Below are positions 56,333 to 64,000 of a stretch of DNA of 64,000 nucleotides, one piece after another; the stretch's first letter is position 1, and every line of letters begins with the position of its first letter. The notes under the pieces are model-generated. The model was not told the DNA's origin. It worked only from the letters and a program-made list of their open reading frames with translations, and made no database searches. The position numbers and the translations under genes are program-made. The DNA is from Tridacna crocea. Taxonomy: Eukaryota > Mollusca > Bivalvia > Cardiida > Cardiidae. The DNA lies in contig OX031061.1 of assembly GCA_943736015.1 (NCBI GenBank), forward strand, positions 53,016,192 to 53,080,191, read 5' to 3'.

Positions 56333-57663
56333 GTTTCAAACATCCTGCATAACTTTTGATTCAAGACGTCTTGCATGCAAAAGGGTGAACATTGAAATGA
56401 TCAAGTCTGATAATTAGTTCATCAGAAAAAATGGATTTGCGTCTTAAGGGTAACCTTGGCGTACTTTTTTTCTTTATTTGATTAAGTCTTCAAACGAATT
56501 TCACAGCCTATGGTCAACAAACTCTGGTCAAACAGTTGCCTGGGTTCAAGTCCATTCCTGTTTTCAAAAATTACGTGTCAAATTCAAACCAAAGTGCCAC
56601 ATTCTGTGTGCCACATCTGTGAATTTAATCAATTCTAGTTGAATTGACTTCTTTTAGTTGTATGAACCATATCCTTTTACTTTATCATTTTAAACCACCT
56701 ATACAGAGGTTGAGACCAGCCATTGGCGTATAAACTGTATGAAATGTACAACGCTGGAAATGGCCAGAAACTAAAACAGCCGGTGACGTTATATATACCA
56801 AGGAAAAAGCATGATTTCGTATACAATAACGTTTACAAATGTATTGCAAGAATAGGATTTTATTTTATTTAGTACAATCAAAAGCTCAAATTTGATTCGA
56901 TGTGATTCTTTGTGATCTTTTGAATCTATGAAGTACATGTAGCTATAGTCTCCAGTTTCATTTCTTCTCATTTCAGTTTAATTTTACTCTTCTTTCAACT
57001 TCAGAAGTGTTGGTAGTGGTTAATATACAATGTCACTGTTCTAGAAACCGCATCATTGTCGTCATCGGCTATATTGTATTTCTAGAAAAAATCGCCAAAA
57101 GACTGTATTTTAAGGGAAAAATTTAAAAATTGGGGCATGTTTATCCTATGTCTTTCCCAAACGACAAATTTTACACTCCTCCAAACTGAAAGAGCTTTCA
57201 GACGACGATTGTTAATATGATAGAATGGGGGAGAGTTCTCCAAAATGGTAGAAAACACTGTGGGAAAAGGAGAAACTGCTCAATACCAGTAATTTTTGCT
57301 TTTCCCACAGAGTTTTCAAAAGACTTGTACTGCAGACAGGTAAAAACAAGGACTTGTTTGGTAAAGGGTTAAGAAAATGTAGGCACAGAAAAAGGTGCGA
57401 GCAGATTGTTGATTTTGATTGGATTGTTCGTTATTTATCAGCTATCAATCCATTGTAGTAATAGGCGGAGCCAGCAACTAGTCAATCGTAACATTATGTA
57501 ACAATCAGTCGCCCTGCTGAGAATTTGTAATAAACTGACCATCAATCTGGCACGTATCCAGTTTATTCACTATATGCAACTAGAGGCGCCTTTTAAGGAC
57601 ACTATGTATTTAATATCGGACTGCACAGAGCATGCTGTCTGATCTTTGGTTTCAACTTTAATA
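55096..57663 (+). repeat. left arm of giant fold-back (2.57 kb)
   Basis: Reverse complement of 58037-60559 along its whole length with interruptions of a few bases; identity appears about 90% on average and about 99% across 55370-55640. It includes (TC)n tracts (56244-56265, 56298-56326), a TTAA-type hairpin MITE (57147-57371) and several GAAAGGAAG words. A 65-codon frame (55372-55569) encodes the same peptide as its mirror in the other arm, but the near-identity continues into the non-coding flank. Confidence 0.9.
57147..57371 (-). mobile_element. TTAA-type hairpin MITE in left arm
   Basis: On the minus strand it starts TTAACCCTTTACCAAACAAG at 57371 and carries the core CTTTTGAAAACTCTGTGGG with its complement. 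It has a mirror copy in the right arm at about 58316-58542, so it was present before the arms were duplicated. Confidence 0.6.
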
Positions 57664-58036
57664 CAATGTCACAGTTATCGGCAATTTACCATTTTCCTGC
57701 AAAGTGTTCAATCCGTTTCAATAATGAATACCATTTTAAGCCACATTTAGTTTGATTTTTCGTCTGCAAATGCTGTCATTGTACATGATGTATTTGGTTC
57801 TGGTCAAAACGACCACAGTAAGTGGATTTTGCCGTCTAGCAAATCCGCTTAAAAGTCTAAATTTTATCGTCTGGTAAAGAGTTCACTCTAAATAGGATGA
57901 TTTTGTCAGAATTCAAAAACTGTATAATTTACGTGCATATGCGTTTTGGGAGTAACGTTTGAGGGAGAGAGGTTGATAAATTTGATTCGAAGCTCAATTT
58001 CTGTAATTTCAAATTTCTTGGCAAGTAAATTTTGCA
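57664..58036. other. spacer (loop) of giant fold-back
   Basis: About 370 bp of single-copy sequence between the arms, with no strong internal pairing or reading frame. AAATCCGCTT / AAGTGGATTT words (57815-57850) form the only short inverted pair noted. Confidence 0.6.
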
Positions 58037-60559
58037 GTATTGAAGTTGAAACCAAAGATCAGACAGCATGATTTCGATATTAATACAGTGTCCTTAAAAG
58101 GCACTCCGAGTTGCGTATAGTGAATAAACTGGATACATGCCAGATGGATGTTCAGTTTATTACAAATTCTCAGCCGGGCGATTGATTGTTACATAATGTT
58201 ACAATTAACCAGTTGCTGGCTCCGCCTACTATAATGGATTGATAGCTGATAATTAACGTATTATCCAATCAAAATTAACAATCTGCTCGTACTTTTTTCT
58301 GTGCCTACATTTTCTCAACCCTTGTTTTTACCTGTCTGCAGTACAAGTCTTTTGAACACTCTGTGGGAAAAGGAGAAATTACTCCTAATGAGGGAAATTT
58401 CTCCTTTTCCCACAGTTTTTTCTACCATTTTTGAGAACCCCTCCTCCCCCATTCTATTTTATCATATTTACAATCGTCGTCTGAAAGCTCTTTCAGTTTG
58501 GAGGTGTGTAAAATATGTCGTTTGGGAAAGAGTTAGGATAAACATGCCTCAATTCTTTAATTTTTCCCTTTAAAATATAGTCTATCGGCGATTTTTTTCT
58601 AGAAATAACGTTACAATATAGCCAATGATGACAATGATGCGGTTTCTGTAACAGTGACGTATATTAACCACTACGAACACTTCTAAAGTTGAAAGAAGAG
58701 TAAAATTAAACTGAAATGAGAAGAAATGAAACTGGAGACTATAGCTACTTCATAGATCAACACATCACAAAGAATAAAGTCGAATCAAATTTGAGCTTTT
58801 GATTGTACTAAATAAAATAAAATCCTATTCTTGCAATACATTTGTAAACGTTATTGTATACGAAATCATGCTTTTTCCTTGGTATATATAACGTCACCGG
58901 CTGTTTTAGTTTCTGGCCATTTCCAGCGTTGTACATTTCATACAGTTTATACGCCAATGGCTGGTCTCAACCTCTGTATAGGTGGTTTAAAATGATAAAG
59001 TAAAAGGATATGGTTCATACAACTAAAAGAAGTCAATTCAAGTAGAATTGATTAAATTCACAGATGTGGCACACAGAATGTGGCACTTTGGTTTGAATTT
59101 GAACGTTATTTTTGAAAACAGGAATGGACTTGAACCCAGGCAACTGTTTGACCAGAGTCTGTTGACCATAGGCTGTGAAATTCGTTTGAAGACTTAACCA
59201 AATAAAAAAAGTACGCCAAGGTTACCCTTAGGAGGCAAATCCATTATTTCTTATCAACTAATTATCAGACTTGATCATTGCGATGTTCACCCTTTTGCAT
59301 GCAAGACGTCTTGAATCAAAAGTTCTGCAGGATGTTTTTAAACCATGCTGAGAGAGAGAGAGAGAGAGAGTTGTTGTCTGTGACTTGAAGAAAGGGACTT
59401 GTAAAGAGAGAGAGAGAAAGGGAGAGAGAGAGATTATTCCCAGCGATGGATAACTGCTGGAGAGAGAATTTCTTCTTGTTTTGCTGAAATTTATTAAATA
59501 CTGTTACATTCTAGTGACTCAGACAGGTGAAGGGACAACCAGAGAAACAGACTCATAGAGAGAGAGATCTATGTAAGTTTTTTTCTTAAAAGATATAACT
59601 CGTCCTCATGTTTCCCTTCCCAAAAAAAGTTCGATGATATGACCTTGTGCGTGACGGGAAAATTTTAGGAAATGTTCTTTTCATTCAACCTTAGAGAGAT
59701 AAAGTAAACCTTTACTCTCTTCCACACAATGTTAGGGATGAACAAGACCTGTAGAAGGAATAAAGCTGGTCGGGACAGAAACGTCTATACAGGAAAAAAG
59801 GACGAAAATAACCCGCCCTGCAAGGTTAACATATTTAGAAAAGAAATATCAAATATCAAAACTCAACATCAAATATTCATTTTTGTCATTTTTTTTCTTT
59901 AAATTACTTTTCCCGGAAACTGTGAAGCGTTTTGTTACGAAATCTTTTCTTTTGCTAAAGGAATGCTGTAGATAGCAACAGTAATAAAGAACTTCATTTC
60001 GTGGAGAGAATTTACCTTCACGACAGTGTGAAAATGATCGTAGTGCTCAACACAATTGCTTACAATATTAATTTACGCACATTTTCAGTTATAAGGCTTA
60101 AATTTAACGTGTAACTGAATGTATCCGTATCGAGAAAAATGAATTAAGTTAGAAAGGAAACCTTCTTTCGTGGATGAACGACTTCTTTCACGGTTAAAAA
60201 TGATCGAAATTTCGTAAAAGATTTTTCCAAACAAAATACCGGATTGGCAACACCATTCATAACAAATACTAACAACAAACATTACCGTACTTGAAAAAAA
60301 GAAAAGAGCCTTAATTTGATTAATAAAATGAGTCCATTTCGAAAATATCTTTAGTTTTAAAAAATCTCATATTTCGTAGCATAAAAGAAAAACCTTCCTT
60401 TCGTGAGAAGATCTTCCTTTCATTCAAATAATAAAATGAGTCCATTTCGAAAATATCATTGCTTTAAAAAAAATCTCATATTTCATAGCTTAAAAGAACA
60501 ATCTTCCTTTCGTGAGAGAATCTTCCTTTCATTCAAATAGCACCATGCTACAACACAAT
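58037..60559 (-). repeat. right arm of giant fold-back (2.52 kb)
   Basis: Mirror of 55096-57663. It carries (GA)n at 59349-59370 and 59404-59432 where the left arm has (TC)n, the mirrored TTAA-type MITE with a well-preserved hairpin core (AAGGAGAAATTACTCC ... AAATTTCTCCTTTTCCCAC), and the mirrored 65-codon frame at 60085-60282. Confidence 0.9.
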
Positions 60560-61257
60560 TTTTCGGTCTAATCCACTTAAAATCAACATTAAAATTTTAA
60601 TTATATCGGGAATATGTACTAAGTTTGGCAGTGAAACCTTCCTTTCGTTTAGAAAACACATCTGACACAGCAAACAATCATCCTTTCATGGATGGAACTG
60701 TCCTTTCACTGTCAAATTTTAGTTTTCTTCTTTCACGAAGTTTGCCAGTCTAATGATTTCATCTTAAAGTCTTAGACTCTTCCAAGAAGAACAGTTTTAT
60801 ATCTTGGTTCTATAGACGGATTTGTATTCGCAAAAGGAATTTCCTTACCCTAAAGAATCTCGTTAATAGCAAAAGTTTTATATAAAACTTATAAATTTGA
60901 CAAGTCAAGTTCATCCATGTTGGAAAGATATTCTCAAATTTTGAAAAATCCTTTCATGCAAAAAGACTACGTTCGAGGAAAAAATCTTCCTTTCGTGTAC
61001 ATACATACTTTCATGCAAGAACGGTTATTTATAGTAACACTTTCACCGCGATAGTAAAACACGATTTTTCGAGTGTAAAAATCTTAAATTCATAATCTAA
61101 CTTTTACAAATACCTAGAATGTATAAGCAATAAATCAACGACAGTTTCCTTTCGTGAGGAAAACGCTTCTTTTATAGTAAAGAATCTTCCTTTCGTGGAC
61201 GTGATCTTCCTTTCGCGAAAGGAAGCGAAAGGAAGTTCCTTTCGCTGTTTAGCTATA
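60560..61257. repeat. right subterminal region and TIR of the 11.9-kb element
   Basis: Contains GAAAGGAAG/CTTCCTTTC words about every 50-100 bp, then the palindrome CTTCCTTTCGCGAAAGGAAG (61204-61223), AGCGAAAGGAAG, and the terminal TTTCGCTGTTTAGCTATACC. Its outer ~235 bp are the inverted, diverged partner of the left end. Confidence 0.75.
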
Positions 61258-61258
61258 C

Positions 61259-61266
61259 CGAACTAA
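61259..61266. repeat. target-site duplication of the 11.9-kb element (right)
   Basis: AACTAATC, identical to 49319-49326. Confidence 0.6.
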
Positions 61267-61517
61267 TCCAGACATTTTTTCTATTCAATTAACAAAACAT
61301 GACTGGAAATAAACAATATCTATGGTCATTAATATTATTGGTCTATAATCTACAGTGCTTTACAAGCTTCTGCTCTGAAACAATTTACAGATGTTTCTGT
61401 AACAGACGAGTTCGGTAACATAGACTTATAGAGTAAATCGATTGGATGTTTCGTTAACAAGGCAATTATATAGTGATATTGTTATATTCTTTACACCCAA
61501 CGCCTGAACGGGTTTCA

Positions 61518-61621
61518 AGACAGTTCCCCGACAAGACAGTTCCCCGACACGGCTTTTCGAGACAGTTCCCCGACAAAATTGAAGACAGTTCCCCGACACT
61601 TTTGAAGACAGTTCCCCGACA
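61518..61621 (+). repeat. five copies of AGACAGTTCCCCGACA
   Basis: Exact 16-mers start at 61518, 61534, 61560, 61583 and 61606. The first two abut; the others are separated by 7-10 bp of variable sequence. Each contains GGGGAA/TTCCCC, and nearby spacers include CTTTTCGA and ATTGA. No surrounding TIR was found. Function unknown. Confidence 0.9.
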
Positions 61622-62119
61622 CATTAATTATTAGCAAACTTGATTTTCATCGACATTTATCATCGGTATCTATAACATTTAAGGAAAGGTAATGGGGGCT
61701 GTTGTACTTGTGAAAGGATTGTAAATAATTTAGAGTATTTCTCCTTTTTAGTTTATTATTGAATATCACGCCATTTAGAAATGATACCTTAGCCGTTGTG
61801 CAGATCAGGATATTATTACGTTTGTTACATGAATATGTGTATTTGATTACTAAAACAAATCCTTATCCCAGTGTTGGATAGGAAATGCATGTGGGCCTAG
61901 GTGTGGCGCATTTTTCATTTTACATCTATTACTGTTACTTCCGGAGAAACTGAAATAACCCGCTAGTAATGTAATGGATAATATAAGTACATGTAGATCC
62001 CCTTTATTTTGTGCCTTTATGGACAGTAGCAATTAATATGACACTTATACAGTGAGCCCAACGAGAGTCAACAAAAGGTTTCAATGTTTAGCTTTATTCA
62101 AGAAATTTACAGCACATAC
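61622..62119. other. unassigned sequence
   Basis: No supportable feature. A minus-strand open frame of 60 codons near 61850-62032 has no recognisable motif. Confidence 0.35.
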
Positions 62120-62588
62120 CAGGGTTCGACATTAACATTTTTTTCAACTAGACCAGTGGACCAGTAATCTGAAATTTTTACTAGACCACTTCAGATTTCT
62201 ACTAGACCATTTTTGCAAAATGAATAAAAGTATGAAATAGATCTAATTCTATGTTTTTTTCCTTGTTCATACACCACAATTGTGAAAAAGGATAATGTCA
62301 TGTTAAGTAATGGCCAATGAATGTTTCTCGGTTAGTTTATTTGAATTACAATTTTTTCGCCAAAGGAAAACCAATAGCCTTACCCATTTTAAAAGCACTA
62401 TCAGACACATACTCTAGTGTAACTTAAGCTCAAAAGCACAGAATATGAGTTTACAAGGACAAAACCATAGTGATATAATATGAGCTATGAATCTGGGGGT
62501 AAGATTTCAAAATAAGGGGGCATGACAATGTTTCCAAACGAGAAATGAAGTAATCATTTAATGATGTTTTGCACCATAAAAGTATATC
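62120..62588. repeat. hAT-like end with iterated CTAGACCA
   Basis: CAGGGTTCGAC at 62120 is a typical hAT-type terminal start. It is followed by four spaced copies of (A)CTAGACCA within 90 bp (62155, 62189, 62207-62213 region), plus GGACCAGT. The remainder to 62588 is unassigned. No transposase is visible. Confidence 0.4.
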
Positions 62589-63050
62589 CAGGGTTCGCGC
62601 TGCTGATCGCCATTGTCGCCATTTGCGACAAAAATTAAAATTTGGCGCAAGATTTTTTCATTTGGCGAAAATGCGTGGCGACAAGTTTTTACAAGCTGGC
62701 CCCAAAAAGAAATTCTTTTGAAATTCATTGTCGTAAGCGTTTGCGAGCTAAGCTTGCGATTGGGCGAAGAAGTCGCCGGATTTCAAAAAACTTCGCGCAT
62801 TTCGCCAAGAAAAGCGAAGTCCAAGTCGACTGAAAAAAATCGGGAAATCGCCTCGCGTATATCGTCAAAGCGTCCTGTGTGTAATCTACCATATCAGCGT
62901 GTGCCGTACCCGATTGACAGTTAGGGCCCAATCAGCGAGTTTAATTAGTTTACAACATACCGAGAGTCTGATTGACAAGTCATTGTTAATTAACTTTACG
63001 ACACAATGGGATAATCCCCTATTATTGACAAATATCAGCGCCGCCTATCG
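62589..63050. repeat. second hAT-like end with GCGACAA / TTGGCG words
   Basis: CAGGGTTCGCGC at 62589 is another hAT-type start, followed by GATCGCCATTGTCGCCATTT and several TTTGGCG and GGCGACAA words. The open frames across it (up to 103 codons) overlap in three frames and contain no recognised domain, so none is called as a gene. Confidence 0.4.
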
Positions 63051-63893
63051 GTGTTTGTCGGACCTCTATTTTTGAAACACAGTTTACCAATTCTGACATA
63101 CGGAGCTGAAATATACGGATTTGAAAATCTTGATATCATAGAAAATGTTCATAAACAGTTTCTTAGAAAATTACTGAAAGCACGCAAAAGTACGCCCCTA
63201 TACATGTTGTATGGTGAAGTAGGACGCTATCCAATATCGATCACAATCAAATGTAGAATGATTGCTTTCTGGTCAAAATTACTATCGAATCATAATAAAA
63301 TTTCAAGTAAGATCTATTTCTATATGCTCAGCCAACAAATAAATAACTCGAAATGGCTCAATAAGATAAAAGACATTCTCGATTCCGTAGGGCTATCAGA
63401 TTTCTGGTATCATCATTTGAATAATGGCCATATTCCAGTAAACCTGCATAAGCTAGTCAAGCAAATATTAATAGACCAGTATCATCAAGAATGGCAATCT
63501 TCTATGCTGGAGACAAATAAAGGAAAAATATACAAGTTAGGTAAAGAATGTCTAAAATTTGAAAGCTATTTTAAAATCTTACCAATTTTTGATGCCCTTA
63601 TGCTTTTCAAATTTCGAACGGCTAACCATAAATTACCTATTGAAATAGGACGGTGGGATGGCACTATTTTTGAAAATCGAAAATGTAATCTTTGCCAACG
63701 CGATGAAATAGGTTCCGAAAAACATTATCTCTTTTCATGCGACTATTTCAAAGAGTCTAGAAGAAGATTTCTTCCAAATTCAAATACTGATGATACTGAA
63801 TATAATTACATGCAACTGATGCAGTCCTCGAGTAAACATGTCATGTTAAATCTTGCACGTTTCGCTAGAGTCATTATGGCTACATTTAACTAA
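63051..63893 (+). pseudogene. C-terminal ORF2 fragment of a CR1/L2-like LINE
   Basis: A 280-codon open frame ends at TAA 63891. The start resembles the thumb/connector region of ORF2 in this group (LPILTYGAEIYGFENLDIIE, then LLKARKSTP and YGEVGRYPISI). The end has KFRTANHKLPIE and CNLCQRDEIGSEKHYLFSC, the C-terminal CxxC...HxxxxC motif. No polymerase motifs are present, so the copy is 5'-truncated; the upstream boundary is near 63040. The frame is uninterrupted, suggesting a recent insertion. The 3' UTR continues to a T-run at 63968-63986 and may run past the window. Confidence 0.65.
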
Positions 63894-64000
63894 TATAGTC
63901 TTATAACCCTTACGGTGTCTCTGATTATGGTGTGAACTGATCTTAGCCTACACTACCTTGTCTAGTTTTTTTTTTTTTTTTTTTTGTAACCAAGTCGCTT

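Larger units (their letters stand above)
49328..61257. mobile_element. 11.9-kb TIR element with giant internal fold-back, no coding capacity seen
   Basis: The left end GGTATAGCTAAACAGCGAAA and right end TTTCGCTGTTTAGCTATACC are exact complements. Inward, about 53 bp are nearly identical and diverged similarity continues for about 230 bp. AACTAATC flanks both ends (49319-49326 and 61259-61266, each with one extra G between it and the TIR), an apparent 8-bp target-site duplication. Right behind both ends lies the palindrome CTTCCTTTCGCGAAAGGAAG or a close variant, and single GAAAGGAAG words recur dozens of times in both orientations. An 8-bp duplication occurs in hAT, P, Zisupton and related groups; no transposase was found, so the superfamily is open. 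Nested insertions inflate its length. Confidence 0.65.

Noticed and set aside
49328-61257. Polinton/Maverick or other virus-like large element
   Set aside because: No polymerase, integrase, protease or capsid-like frame is seen, the flanking duplication is 8 rather than 6 bp, and the ends do not start AG.
62613-62924. 103-codon protein-coding gene
   Set aside because: Several overlapping frames are open over the same repeat, it lies directly inside a hAT-like end, and no domain is recognisable.

Overview
This window is eukaryotic, gene-poor and repeat-rich. It most resembles a bivalve mollusc, perhaps a heterodont clam; that is an inference from repeat style (tandem-core elements opening with AGCTCACC and closing with a hairpin plus CTCTTG, repeats headed by a C-rich/G-rich hairpin, TTAACCCTTT-ended MITEs, mixed LINE clades). 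No sequence search was possible. There are no operons, no ribosomal RNA, no CRISPR array and almost no host coding sequence.

Layout. 1-3.9 kb: two tRNA-headed SINE-like copies flank a TTAA-type MITE, then comes copy A of a 1.7-kb repeat ending in a hammerhead-ribozyme motif and an (AT)n tract. 3.9-11.5 kb: mostly unassigned, with three fold-back MITEs. 11.5-14.8 kb: a CR1-like LINE that has lost its 3' end. 15.8-16.5 kb: a dead Tc1/mariner transposase. 17.6-18.5 kb: two headed repeats. 19.0-26.8 kb: the best host-gene candidate, a small signal-peptide plus Ig-domain protein in three exons, whose first intron holds a full-length RNase-H-bearing LINE (I/Nimb-like, 6.5 kb) with a ~20-bp target-site duplication. 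26.8-27.2 kb: palindromic MITE. 27.8-33.7 kb: one tandem-core, Helentron-like non-autonomous element inserted in opposite orientation inside another. 34.6-42.8 kb: MITEs, more tandem-core elements, a perfect 160-bp tandem duplication and an LTR-element gag fossil. 43.1-44.8 kb: a 5'-truncated L1/Tx1-like LINE with a perfect 16-bp target-site duplication. 44.8-46.1 kb: an LTR-element fossil.

46.1-48.5 kb: copy B of the 1.7-kb repeat, followed by two further hammerhead-like motifs. With copy A these make four hammerhead cores, all with a 3-bp palindromic stem III, a geometry described for Penelope-like elements; (AT)n tracts lie 120-150 bp beyond the copy A and copy B motifs and about 30 bp beyond the last one. 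49.3-61.3 kb: an apparently non-autonomous 11.9-kb element with matching ends and an 8-bp flanking duplication. It contains many copies of a GAAAGGAAG motif, a nested 3.9-kb element, and a giant fold-back with two ~2.5-kb inverted arms around a ~370-bp spacer. 61.5-64 kb: a five-fold iterated 16-mer, two hAT-like ends, and the 3' part of another LINE.

The story is therefore about mobile DNA: layered insertions whose order can be read from empty-site comparisons and target-site duplications, several independent fold-back architectures, and clustered self-cleaving RNA motifs.
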